NCBI GenBank assembly: GCA_019054805.1 | Contig: JAHQIY010000002.1 | Span: 9,424,001 to 9,488,000, forward strand | Direction of reading: 5' to 3' | DNA from: Brachionus manjavacas | Lineage: Eukaryota > Rotifera > Eurotatoria > Ploima > Brachionidae | DNA length: 64,000 nucleotides | Translations under genes and position numbers: made by a program | The notes under the pieces: model-generated | What the model was told of the DNA's origin: nothing | Seen by the model: the letters and a program-made list of their open reading frames with translations, nothing else | The model's database searches: none | Shown: positions 26,246 through 37,649 of the stretch, piece by piece | Layout: each line of letters starts with the position of its first letter | Position numbering within the stretch: the first letter of the stretch is position 1

Positions 26246-27438
26246 AAATAAACCGAATAGTAAATAGAAAGTGTCTTTTATTATTAAAAAAAATCAATGA
26301 AAAAAATAATCAAGTTATCTTTTATAGATTTTTTTATTTAATTATTGATTTTATAAAATAAAATTGAAATTTTTAATTGTTTTTATAGCAATATTAAAGG
26401 GTTCCTCTGTAGGACGACAAGTCAAACCAGCTTTGTCACACCAAAGACTATGAAAAAGTAGCCTAGTCCTAAAATTCAGCGCTTAAAAAAAATAGGCCCT
26501 AATCGAAGTCATCTCGATGATCAAGGGCCTCCAATCGCTCATGTACCGACTGAAATACCTTCACAGAGGCAATCAACTACACTGCTTAACTTGAACTGAA
26601 AAAATAATAAAAGAAATCGTTTTATGACGAACTCAAAGAGATTTGACTCTTTAAAATATAGCACTAAGCTAACGAATAGCGAATGCAGTGAAAGTGCTTC
26701 GATTAAAGTGTGCATTTTATATAAGAAAATTTTAAAATAAATCCACAACATTTTGATTGTACTAAGGGCTGCTCCAAGTCAAATTTTAATATTTTAAAAA
26801 TTTAAACCAAATTTTAAAAAATGAATTTCAATACACGATGCTTGTCAATTATTTGGAGTGAATTAATTTAAAGCTTTTCTATTTGAAAAATATTTTTTGG
26901 TCTCATGCTTATCATATTTAAAAACAAAAATTTAAGTATGGTACAACGAGATCAACATTCTTCAATTCACTATGAATTTAAATATTATATTATCAAAAAT
27001 TTTTATTAAATTATAATTTTTAAATTGGAAAAATAAATAAAAAAATAAAAATATTCTTAAAAAATTTATTTATTTTGAAATAATTCTTATCATTTTCTCA
27101 CGAAAATCTGAAATGAATATTTAAGAAGTAATTAAATAATCCGACATTATGGATCAGCATTCCTAGAATCTCCAGCTTTTTCAATCTCTTCCTAAAAAAA
27201 CGAAAATGGTAAATAATATCTTAAAACCTTGATGGTTATGCAAATCATTAATTGATAAAAATATTTAACACTTCCTTTTTTTTGAAAGAAAATGAAAAAG
27301 CTTTTGACTGATTCTAGGAAAAGGAGGGTTCATGCCGAATTATATTAAAAACTTCTTCTATATTCATATCAAATTTTCGTATAAAATGATAAGAAAAATT
27401 TCAAATTAAAAAATACAAAACAATAAAAATATAAAAAT
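26246..27438. other. Non-coding stretch with one small GC-containing hairpin
   Basis: Mostly AT-rich. The one 70-codon minus-strand ORF here (26539-26751) is hydrophobic and low-complexity and looks like chance. At 26491-26529, AGGCCCT and ATCGA are mirrored by TCGAT and AGGGCCT, forming a nested stem. What it does is unknown. Confidence 0.4.
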
Positions 27439-30400
27439 TTAATCCGAAAAAAACTCTATGCACGATTCAGCCCGACGTGTAATGTATACTCGATTCTTTC
27501 CGGAGGTTTCATAATAAAATCCGCCTCTTTTCCCCTTAAATACAATACTTCCATTTGCTGAACCGTTGCTTAGATAAGTTCCGACAGGATCGTCTTTGTT
27601 TTCGTTTTTTAAAACTAAATCTTTATTTAAACGGGAATAATTCAATTAAAAAAAATTAAATTAATTATACCATTATTAGTTTTAGCTCTCTTTTCGGATG
27701 ATTCTAGATTTAATTTTAAATCTTTAATTGAGGTATTTTTTTCCATAATTTCTTCCTGTAATTGGAACATTGTAAACTTCATCTCAGCTTTTAAATGAAT
27801 ATTAATCAAGATAATTAAATAATTAAATTTCCATACTTAATTCATTTTTTTTAAATTTTCATTTAAATATTGCAAATCGTCATAATCCTGCCTGAGTTCA
27901 GTTAGTTGTCTCTGATTCTGATTTTCGTATCCAATTTTTTTATTTGATGGATTAAATGGACAATAACGGCCACTATTTTTTTAATTTAAATATGTTAAAT
28001 TTTAATTATTATTAAAAAATAACCTTATATGCCTCTTTTTCTTAGGATCAATATGACCTTTTCCCCCACAAAACTTAAATGGACAATTCGTTTTTTTCAT
28101 TCCGTAGAAACGTATTGAACTATCGCCTTCAAAATTTAGTTCGATGAATTGTTTTTTAAAACAGGTTAATTCTTTCGATCTAGAATAAATAAAAATATAA
28201 TAATAAGAAGTATTAAAAATATAAATACTTTTTATCTAAAAATGAGTTTTCAATACCAAGAACAACTAATTTTTTCTCCATCATCTTTCTAAAAAAAAAA
28301 TTATTAAGGAAAAAAGATTTCAAAAAAAAATTACATTTCATCCTGAAGTTGAATCTTCACAATTTCCTGCCTACTTAGTTCAAGTTTATTTTCTTCAGCA
28401 ATACCGTTAAGTTTTTCGTTCAGACTTTGCCTTTAGAATTAAAGAAAATTTTTTTGATTATTAAATATTTTTTTATTCTTACACTTCATCCTCTAGATGA
28501 GCTTTAGCTGCGTCACACTTGCTGAGTTTTTCGGCCATATTTTTCTCTTCAAAAAATTTAAATTAATATTTTAATTAATTTTTCTGTATCACTTACTTTT
28601 CTTCAGTAGATTTTTCTTTTTCTTCGGAAAAAGCATTTAAATTTCTCTTTAGGCTTTTACTTATATTATAAGAAAAAATTCTATATAAATTCATTTGTAT
28701 CATTTTTTAAATCTTACAGTTCAACTTCTAGATCTTTTTTCTTTACTTCATTGCTGTTGAATATTTTAGACAATTTTTCACTTTAAAAAAAATATATTAA
28801 TTTAATTTAAGACAAATTTTTCGATCGTACTTTTGCGCATTTAATTTTTTATTTTCTTCAGCAATACCGTTAAGTTTTTCGTTCAGACTTTGCCTTTAGA
28901 ATTAAAGAAAATTTTTTTGATTATTAAATATTTTTTTATTCTTACACTTCATCCTCTAGATGAGCTTTAGCTGCGTCACACTTGCTGAGTTTTTCGGCCA
29001 TATTTTCTCTTCAAAAAATTTAAATTAATATTTTAATTAATTTTTCTGTATCACTTACTTTTCTTCAGTAGATTTTTCTTTTTCTTCGGAAAAAGCATTT
29101 AACTTTTCTTTTAGATCTTTTCTTTAGTATTTTAAGATATAAATTTTTCTGATTATTATACATTATTTTAATCTTACTCTTCAGCCTCAAAATGGGCTTT
29201 TAATGCCACGAGTTTTGCAGTCACATTTTCTCTTTTAAATATTTGTTAAATTTATTTTATTTTTACATAATCTGATATCCTTTTTTTAAAATTACTTTGC
29301 TTCTTTTAGCTCTTGGCCTTCTTCCCGTAAATTTTCAGTCGTCTCCATTAATCTTTTTCTTAAAAAAAATATTTTCATTTGAGCCAAAAACAGTTCATTT
29401 TTTTCTTTACATTTGAAATTCTTGAGAATGGTTATTCTTTGAAAGCTGGTCTAATATTTCTGATTTTTCAGAGTCAGTTTGAGAATATTTTCTGATTATT
29501 TCAAATTTCCTTTCAATAATATTAAATTTGTTTCTTTTTATTTGACTTAAAATTACTCGTTTAATATTTTGCTTTTCTGTATTAATTCCAGTTCTACTAT
29601 TTCTTTTTCTTCTTTTTCTTTTTGAAATCTCAATTCGCTTGATTCAATTTTTAATTTTAAGCTTTCTTCTAACTTTAAATGTTCTTGAATCAGTCTTTGA
29701 TTTTCTTCTTTTAGTTTTTCATTTTCTTCTCTTTGCTTGAAAAAATTTTAGGAAAAAAAACATTTTAAAATAAATTCAAAAAATCTAAACCTTATTAAAG
29801 AACGGACAGTTTTTGATTACAAAGTGTGATGATAAACCTCTTTTTACGTTTCCTTTGCCATTACATTCTTTAATTAGAGGACATGACCTGGTTGTTTTTT
29901 CTTTAAGTAATTCATTTTCTTGAATCAATTTCTCAACATCTCTTTTTAAAGACTGTATTGTGTAATCTTGCCTTTCTCTTTCTTTTTTCTCCATCTCATT
30001 TCTAAAAATATACATTTTAATTTATTTCCAATATCAAAGTCAGTCGATTTTGTGATTCGTACTTTTGCCTTTAGTTTTCTTTTAATGCTTCATTTTCATT
30101 TTGAAGTATTTCCTCATTTAAAATACATTCAGTATAAAATTGTTTCCATTGATCAGTCTTTGATCTTAATGCAGCCTTTTAAGAAGATTAGATTTAATCA
30201 TCGATGAAAAAAAAATTAAATACTCGTAAGTTATCAATCTCTGATTCCATATCACCATTATCATGATTCATAAGTGAAACATTTTGATTTTCGGAAAAGC
30301 TTCCGTTCAAAAGAGGAGTTGACGATTGAAAAATTACGTCGATCTAAATAAATTTAAAATATTGTTTATCAAATACTCAAAAATACTCACAGTATTTTGA

Positions 30401-30861
30401 TCATCCCGCTTTTCAGCGACATTTTTCAAAAACATTTTGCAAAAAATTGGAAATTCCATTTGAAATATTCTCAACTAGCTCAAATGATTTATTCTTAAGA
30501 TAAAATTGTTTAAAAATTTTAAAAACATAAATTTTAAAAAACAAACCACAAATGTCTCTAAGTAAGAATCATCTAAACTATTTGAATGTATTTCTTCGCC
30601 AAAATCAAAGAATTGCTTGCATTCTTTTGGACTCTCCTTCACTTTGATACATTTTTTTGGTCCATCATCAATTTTCACTAGTTGAGATTCGACCAGATCG
30701 CTTTTTAGTGAGGATGAAATAACATATGTTTTAACAATAATTTTATCCTTTGATTCATTATTGAATTCATCTTTGGAATAATTCTCATTGTCTGATCCAT
30801 CCTTAATTTCAACGTATGGATCACATTTTGAATTTGATCTTTTTTTTAGGTTTTCGGACAT
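27439..30861 (-). CDS. Many-exon coiled-coil protein with two MYT1-type C2HC zinc fingers and C-terminal basic motif
   Basis: Starts at ATG 30861 and ends at TAA near 27439. Exons I could phase include 30547-30861, 30391-30474, 30224-30343, 30063-30175 and 29791-30001, followed by a run of short coiled-coil exons, mostly joined in phase 2. Finger 1 (~29800-29900) reads CPLIKECNGKGN, then H-x5-C. Finger 2 (~27960-28100) reads CPFKFCGGKGH, then H-x5-C, and spans an intron. Both fit the C2HC finger of MYT1/NZF proteins, which binds zinc and often DNA. The last exon carries KGKRGGFYYETSGKNRVYI, like the basic adaptor motif of large algal viruses. Two breaks lie in the model: an in-frame TAA at 30071-30073, and a frame loss at an A8 tract (27845-27852) that one extra A would restore. 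DNA binding for the element is a plausible inference; the role is unknown. Confidence 0.65.
28388..28641 (-). repeat. Internal duplication within the C2HC gene, copy 1
   Basis: This ~254-bp block is nearly identical to 28851-29103, an offset of 463 bp. It covers coiled-coil exons with their introns, so the duplication lengthened the coil by exon repetition while keeping phase. The same mode of growth formed the flanking array, although the sequences are not evidently related. Confidence 0.85.
28851..29103 (-). repeat. Internal duplication within the C2HC gene, copy 2
   Basis: Partner of 28388-28641, with only a few substitutions between them. This indicates a recent event. Confidence 0.85.
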
Positions 30862-31190
30862 TTTGAATTTAAAATATTCAAATATTGTATAGGTTTTGTC
30901 TAAATTACAGTTTTAAATTTTAAATTAATTTTAGAAGATTAAAAATTTAATTTTAAGACTTTGTGGATTTAAAAGGCCTAAAATAATTCTAGTTTAACTT
31001 TATTAAAATTTTAATTAGCTTATTAAGTGAGCACACTCGCTGGAAAGCCAAATTATAAACAAATACTTTTAGTTAAATATGGTTAATAATCTTATTACCT
31101 TCGTAATTATTTAGTTAAAATTTACAATTTAATTTAACAGATTTATTTGTTAAATATAGATTAAAAAAAATTTTTGTCAAATCATTTATT
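30862..31190. other. Intergenic, AT-rich
   Basis: This spacer lies between the RING end of one minus-strand gene and the start of the next. It should hold the 3' end of the first and the promoter of the second, but I recognise no specific signal. Confidence 0.4.
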
Positions 31191-32163
31191 TTAAAAACAA
31201 ATTGGACATGACTGATTTAATTCATAATTTTCAATACATGATTGGTGAAATTTATGAAAGCAATCACCTTTCACAATATTTTTAAATGTTTTGATTTCTG
31301 AACCACATTTGGAACAGAAATTTTCACTAGAATTTTTTCTGAAGGTACGAATCATTTCAGAACGCAATTTTTGAAGTGAACTATTCAACGTATTGAAAAA
31401 GAGCGGTTTTCCCTCTACAAGACATTTTAGAAAGAAGCTCACAAATACCCCACAATTATTAGGATCATTTTGAAGTGAATGATCACATTTTGCTTGTTTC
31501 CAATTTCTATTATTCAGTGATTCAACGGTAGAAGCAAATCTTCTTTAAAAAAATATATACAGATACATTTTAGATGAAAAACTGACTTATACTTACTTCC
31601 AGTTTTCAAAAGATTTTTTCTGATTTTCTATTTTTTCTCCTAATGGATCAACATAGTAAAATTTACTTCCGTTTAATTCAATAAACATCATTGACCAATG
31701 ATTTAAGTTTTCATTAATAAAACCGAAAATTACATCAAAATTTTTAAACTTGAATAATTTTTTAACAAGAGCTTTTACTTATTAATTAGAAACCTACTTC
31801 AAAATAATTTCCAAGTCCAATTTCACTATTTAATTTTCCTTCATTAAAAATCTGAGTTGAATGAAAACAATCGAGAATTAAAATTTTCTTTTTAGAGTTA
31901 CTAACAACGCATTTTGCAAAAGCCATTAATTCCTTAATTTAGAAATAAATAAATTTATCTAAATAATTTTCGAAATATTTACATTATCAGTAAGCCATTT
32001 ATTTGTTAAAATATCGTCAATTGCCTTTTTTCGGATTAGAAAATTTGCAATTTTAAAATAGATAAAATTTCCGAAATTATTTTCATGTTTTTTGTCAATA
32101 TCCATTGGAACTTCTGTATCGATTATTTCAATTTCATTTGCTGAATTTTCCAATTTTTTGACC
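31191..32163 (-). CDS. Ulp1/C48-family SUMO protease domain with C-terminal RING-H2 finger
   Basis: Opens in the -1 frame relative to the transposase end and is probably its continuation. Exons: up to 31983, ~31827-31932, 31597-31771 and 31191-31542, with introns of 50, ~55 and 54 bp. The N-terminal motif KWLTDN matches the Ulp1 substrate-binding start. His lies in NENLNHWSMMF (codon near 31698), Asp in FYYVDPLG, Gln in SLQND and Cys in NNCGVFV (near 31452), so all C48 catalytic positions are present. The last exon adds CSKCG, CFHKFHQSC and CPIC, a C-x2-C / C-x-H-x2-H-x2-C / C-x2-C RING-H2 finger, then TAA. Expected activities by family are SUMO or ubiquitin-like deconjugation plus E3-type binding. 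One splice (31772-31826) has an alternative 22-bp reading. The fusion of RING to Ulp1 is unusual. Confidence 0.8.
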
Positions 32164-34415
32164 CTTCACTATAAATGTCAACCAAAAAGTTTTCCTTTGG
32201 TATATCATTCTCATTTTTTTGCTTGTCAATATTGAAAACAACATTATGGTAACCAACACAATTTTTTGCCGGTTTCTTAAATTTCCACATTTCTCTATGG
32301 TCTGAATTTTCTCTCTTTCGAAGTGTGCCGAGCCTGATATTCGCTGTGTCTTCATAGAATTCTTTATACTTATGATTAATATAGAAATACAAAGGCGTAG
32401 AAATTTCACTTAGGAATAGTAAACGACAAGATCGAACACGCTTATTTATATTTAAGACACTATTTTTCAAATGCTTAAACCAACTCTCAACGTTATTATT
32501 TGAAAAACGAGTTTTGCCATGAAATTCGCTATTAATCATTAAACCTGTCCATAAAGGCGCCAAATGAAGCTTCTTTTTTATTATTTCAAAAAGTCTAGGT
32601 GAATAAAATATGTTCTTTAGCATCAAGACATTGTTTTCATTTATATTATCTATAATTTTCTGATTTACTCTTAAAAGATCGAGAAAAAATTTGGCAAAAG
32701 GTGATTCCTGCAATAAATTTTGATCATTATTTTCGAAAAAGAAAATTTGTTTCTTGATATCATTTTCCATCTTATTCTTATCATAGCATATGTTATTTAG
32801 CCATTTTGCATTCCTAGTGGATAAAAAGAATTCTAGCTTTTGGATTTTTTGGGTTAAAATTTCATTTTCGAATTTTGTCTTGAAAATAATTTGAATGCAT
32901 TCAAAAATTTGGCAAAGTTCCTCGATTGATGTGCTATTCTGAAGTAAGCTAAAGCTACATATAAAAGTTTTTTTTACATGACCATTTGATTGTAAGCTTC
33001 CACTACCAACAATTTTTTTCGGTTTCATCAATAACATTTTTTAGCAAATGAGTCGAACAAATATAGACACATGTTTTTATTCGTAAAGAGGCCCACATGT
33101 TTTTTTTTACTATGAGTTCGTATGCAAGCTCTAAATAATCCATGATTTCTAGATTATTTAAAGCCCTCAAAGATGCATTAATGTTTGCCCATGAAAAGTC
33201 GGTAATGAAAAATTTCGGGTATCGAAAAAAAGAATATTTATGAAATCTTTCGATAATTTTTTTTAAAAAACAGTAAATTGTTATGGTGTCATTTGAACTT
33301 GATAAAAAATCGGCGATAGGGATTAAGTTTTTAAAAGTCTGATCATGACAAACAATAGAATATAATAAAATTTCTTGTTGATCCTTTAGCTTTAGCATTA
33401 ATTTACCAGTTGCATCAAAAAACCAAACTGGGTTGTTTTCTTGAATAACACCCCACATTTTTGCTTGTTTTTCTGATACCAAAAGCGCGCCAAATGGATT
33501 TGAAACAACTTCTTGTATATATCCTTCAATTAAGGACTTTGATGTTTTTGGTACCAAAAGATCAAATACTAGTTTTGTAGCGTCAGAATCAATTCGAAGA
33601 TCATTATTTAGCTGAAATCTGTGTCTGAATTGACTTTTGAGTTTTCTTAGAGACGTATAACTAATTTCACGTTTTTTAAAATCATCATCTTCTAAAAAAT
33701 CGTTTTCGGTTTGAAAATTGATAAGACCTTTAGAATAAATATCTTTTTGAATGGCTTTTCGTTCAATTCTCGATAGATTATTTGATAAAATTGCAAAATT
33801 TACTTTTTCTTTACAAAAATTTGTCTCTGAAATTAATATCAGTTTGCAATTGGAATTTTCAAATGGTTCTGTCTTTATAAACGATTTAAACTCTTTGCTA
33901 CAACGAACACACTTCAAAGTTCCATTCCAAAAATTTTTTGAATAATTATTACATCTAACAGAACAAAAATAATTGTTTTTGAGCTTGAATAAGCAATTTA
34001 TTCCATCTGATTGAATTTTCTTTGATATTAATGCATTTGCTGCTGATAAAAATTTTTTCCTTCTTGCTGAAGTAATTGTTTCTTCTAAATTTTTCCATTC
34101 ATCATATGAAAAAACAAATTCATGATGCTGAGGATTTTTTTCTGAATTAGTTGAGAGTTTTTCATTGCAACGTAGCTCTTCTAATATGTATTTTTTAATC
34201 CCATTATCGTTTCGTCTCCATTTTACATATAAATTAAGGGCTTCCAATTTTAAATATTCTTTTGATTTTTCAAAGTATTTTTCACAAATTTCTAGGAAAT
34301 GTGAACTAGACGTTCTGTGTCCTCCCTTCAAATCAGTCAAGCCTCTATCTTTCATATAATTGACAATATATATATTTTTTAGTTTTTCTTTGTTATCGAA
34401 TTTTGCTGTATGCAT
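32123..34415 (-). CDS. MULE-like DDE transposase
   Basis: Exon 1 is 33007-34415 (469 codons plus two bases). Exon 2 starts at 32954 after a 52-bp GT-AG intron that exactly restores the frame. The product is about 746 residues if it ends at the TAA near 32123. Visible parts: a possible zinc knuckle at C151, C155, C169 and C172; the first catalytic Asp in WFFDATGKL (~D334); the second in FFITDFSWANINASL (~D406); the C-x2-H motif CSTHLLKN (~453-456); and the catalytic Glu in NNNVESWFKHLKN (~E626). This order (D, D, C-x2-H, E) is that of MULE transposases, which cut the element ends and integrate with an ~8-10 bp duplication, matching the flanks here. The catalytic residues are intact, so the core may still be active. 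At TCAAAAAATTGG (~32154) the frame changes into the protease. Confidence 0.8.
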
Positions 34416-34708
34416 TTTAATAAATACTAAAATTTAAATTTTTTTTAATTTTCAGATGTAAAGAGTTTGCTTTAAAGAAAATAATTTCTTTAAAAATTCT
34501 TTAAAAAAAATGAACAAGATTTTGAAATATTTTATTTAAAATGAATCATCAATATAATTTGTTCAGGGTTGGGTATAAACAAAATTTTTATTAAATCAAT
34601 TTATTAAAGTTATTATTAGTTAAAAAAAATGCTTAATTTTAAAAAATTTATGTTAGAATTTTCGAAATCTGCTAGATAGTTTTCGACTATATTCTCCACA
34701 GAAATGCT
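34416..34708. other. Spacer between JAMM gene and transposase gene
   Basis: AT-rich with poly-T and poly-A runs. It presumably contains the transposase promoter and the JAMM gene 3' end. No motif was recognised. Confidence 0.4.
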
Positions 34709-35197
34709 TTAGCAATTATGAGAAGACACTGAGATATTCGACATTACATCACAAATATCGTTTATATATTCTTCTATTTCTTTTTTTTTTATTTCATCCA
34801 ATTGTTGATTGGAAAAAATAAATGTTTGAATTATAAAGTTGCCTTGTTCAGAAAAGATAATTTCCTGAGTGTCAGCTTCATAATGAAAGGCTGCTTTCAG
34901 TAAGTTTTCAATATCGATTGGCGATGGAAATGCGTCAAAATGAATTTTAATTTCATTTTCGTCAAACTGTCCTTGATAGTTATTTTTCCTGATATTCGAC
35001 GAAATTGGATGCGTATGCCATGAAATTAGTTCATCGGATATAGGAAATATTGGAATTGATTCCAGTAACAGTGTTTCTGGACTTCCGTTCTGAATATTGG
35101 TAATATTTCCTGTATCTAATTCGAAAACACCACCCATTTCATAGGATAAATGCATTGTTTGTGGATCATTAATTATATTAGATATATGTATGGACAT
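34709..35197 (-). CDS. JAMM/MPN-type metalloprotease-like protein (putative deubiquitinase)
   Basis: A single-exon, 162-residue ORF starting ATG at 35197 and ending TAA. It contains SWHTHPIS (H61, H63) and AFPSPIDIENLL (S92, D95), the zinc-binding and catalytic signature H-x-H...S-x2-D of JAB1/MPN/Mov34 (JAMM) proteases, with E20 or E26 as candidate catalytic Glu. The gap between HTHP and S-x2-D is about 20 residues longer than the canonical seven, so a loop is inserted. By family, it would remove ubiquitin or a ubiquitin-like protein from targets. It lies about 290 bp upstream of the transposase/Ulp1 gene on the same strand, which fits a shared role in ubiquitin-type control. Activity is unproven. 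No signal peptide or membrane segment is visible. Confidence 0.65.
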   Translation of the reverse strand: MSIHISNIINDPQTMHLSYEMGGVFELDTGNITNIQNGSPETLLLESIPIFPISDELISWHTHPISSNIRKNNYQGQFDENEIKIHFDAFPSPIDIENLLKAAFHYEADTQEIIFSEQGNFIIQTFIFSNQQLDEIKKKEIEEYINDICDVMSNISVSSHNC

Positions 35198-36049
35198 TTT
35201 CGGTTTAAATTTCTAATTTTCTAAAAATAAAGTAGAATAATTAATAATTTAATATATTAAATTCAAAAACAACAAAATTTATTTCGTCTCTAAGCGGGAA
35301 CTCTAATTAAAAAGAAGTAAAATAAAATTATAAAAGAAGCCTATTTATGAGCTTTTTGAATTTTTTATTGAAAATTTTAAAGTTAATAATTTCTTTAAAA
35401 ATTCTTTAAAAAAATGAACAAGATTCAATTTAAAATATTTATTGATTATTTTATTTTTTTTTAATTATATATTGGTAATAAAAATTATAATAGAAAAATA
35501 AACCATTTTTTTTTCTTCCGGTCTGCCTGATCTATTTTTTATAACTCACAACGCTTTCATTCTAGAGTTGATTCAAAAATTGATTAATTTAGTTTAAAAT
35601 TTTTAAAATTTTTGAATAAAAAAAATACCTAATTTCTTAGTTTTTTTGTTGTAAATGGAATTTTTTCATTTTTATCAACACATTAATGGTTGCTTTAAGC
35701 ATTAAAGATTAAAAAATTCTTTTATAATGAAAATTGAGGCAATTGAAGACTTATAAGTTAAAAGTGAAAGCGAAAGAAGAAAATTCTAGAAGATGACGAT
35801 TCATTATCAATATTTTATTTTAAAATAAAACTAAAAATAAAATCTATTAATTTAAAATTTGTATTTTCGCCTTTTTTTGAATTCATTCAAAGTTCCTTTC
35901 TGACTTTGCATGTCAGAAATATGGACAATTGCACTATCTTCTTTTGCTGGTCTCTCAGGTCTTTCATTTTTGAAAGCCAGGATTTATCATTGAAAAATTC
36001 TCCCAAGTACTATTGAAAAAGAATTATAAAACTAAAAACAAAATTTTTT
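35198..36049. other. Spacer with a possible extra 3' exon of the upstream gene
   Basis: Mostly AT-rich. On the minus strand, ~35900-36015 reads EFFNDKSWLSKMKDLRDQQK after a TTTCAATAG acceptor and looks coding, so it may be an alternative last exon of the six-exon gene at 36050-37208. I could not find a donor in matching phase. The rest shows nothing recognisable. Confidence 0.3.
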
Positions 36050-37208
36050 TTAGTTAAAATAAATAATACGGTTTGAAATCGATTCCGCCGAGTTTGGACC
36101 ACTTAATTTTTGCCTGACGCTTATTTTTCGGACTCTCGTGTCCAAAATTTCATCAAAGTCGAAATAAATATCGTCTGGGTGGACATATTCGGGAATTTCC
36201 TAAAAATATTTAAAGTTCATTAATATTTAAAATTTGTTAAAGCATTACTTTTATTTCAGATGTCGTTTCTTTTGAAATTTCTTCTGACGAGGCAATAATC
36301 TCGGGTTGCTTATCTTTATCATCTTTGCCTTGAAATTCACTTAGTTTTGATATCGTGATACTCGATTTGACATTTTTATTTGCAATTCTAATCGATTTCA
36401 TTTCATCTTCCGTTTTATCATTTTGTTTTATGGTGAAGATGCCTTGAAAGATATCAAAGCCGACAATATTTCTTGAATATATTGAATCATCCATTTGAAA
36501 GCCTGGAAGTTCAATATTATTGACTTAATTAATAAATATAAAAAATTACAAAAAAATTCTTCTAATTATATGTAAAACTTACTAGTGCAATATTCGTTCA
36601 TTTCATCAATGTTCTCAATGCCAAGCTCATTTCCCATCAGCTTTTTGCATTTAAGGAAACAGTTTTTAATTCGTTCCTTATCCAGATCACGATTTGACAT
36701 CTATTAAAAAATAATTTAAAGATAAATAAAATTAGTAGATAAAAAATACTTTTTTCGAATCACAAACAGTACTTAACGTTCGATTTTCCGAATACAAAGA
36801 TTCACTCTTAACAAAAAATAATTAAAAATTACCAAAAGAAAAAGTAATTTTAAATTTACCTCTAAGTCAAGTTCATGACTTTTGAATTTGAGGACATGTG
36901 AAACCGCGTCGTCATATTCTCTTATTTTAAAAGTTTCTTTACCATCGTACTCCACCCAAAAATTGACCAAGCCTTTTTCTTTCGATAAGTTGGCTATTTC
37001 TTCGTCACTTTTGTCAAATTTTAAACCTTTTTCTAATTAAATTAAAAATTAATAAAATTAAAATAATGAAAAATAGGATACCTTTCATTAATTCTTTGAA
37101 TTTTCGAGCGTTTAATGCGCCAACCCCATGAATTTTGTTGAATTCATGAAAAGCTTTTCGGAGCAGGGCTCTGATATCCCTTTTAATGAGTTTCGCTGGG
37201 TTAACCAT
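36050..37208 (-). CDS. Six-exon gene of unknown function, possible helix-hairpin-helix at N-terminus
   Basis: Exons 37082-37208, 36860-37032, 36750-36806, 36583-36700, 36249-36502 and ~36050-36199 join through GT-AG introns with matching phases to give about 290 residues from MVNPAKLIKRD to a TAA. Near residue 27, KIHGVGALNARKFKEL resembles a helix-hairpin-helix (IxGVGxxxAxxF), a DNA-backbone-binding motif in repair proteins and polymerases; this rests on one motif. The rest is acidic and lysine-rich with no family I recognise. It is the first of four minus-strand genes in the element, so a role in binding or processing element DNA is conceivable but inferred. All splice junctions are open-frame, so the gene looks intact. 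Confidence 0.6.
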
Positions 37209-37649
37209 ATTAATTTTTGTATATTATCTAAAGTAAAAAAATCAAAACGATTTATAAAAGAGGTGGTAAAAATAAATTTAAAACAGTTTGTTATTACTGT
37301 AAAAAAGAAATAAAAAAAAATTTATTAAAAATCATTTATTAACAAGTTATTCAAAAATATAAATTAAAAAGTTTATTTTTGTATTCACGGTGAAAAGCAG
37401 AATTTGAGTGATAATTGACACAGCATAATTCTATGCATTCTATGATATTTTTCATTAATTTTCTTCGATAATTAGCAACTGATTTAATACAAAAAAAAGA
37501 TTTGATATTGTGATTATTTATTTATCAATCTAAATTTAATTTAAAATAATTAAAAATTAAAAAAAAAAACAAAAAATTAAAGATTTAACAAAAACAATTA
37601 ATAAAAAAATCAAAAAAATCATCTGTTTTGATAACCATTCGTGTTGAAA
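37209..37649. other. AT-rich non-coding stretch
   Basis: Poly-A/T-rich sequence upstream of the first gene of the element. Promoter elements are expected here but I cannot identify any. Confidence 0.35.

Noticed and set aside
31772-31797. A 22-bp or 26-bp micro-intron in the Ulp1 gene
   Set aside because: A 55-bp intron (31772-31826) using an upstream GTGAAATTGG donor also restores the frame and matches the usual intron length here, so the tiny intron is not needed.
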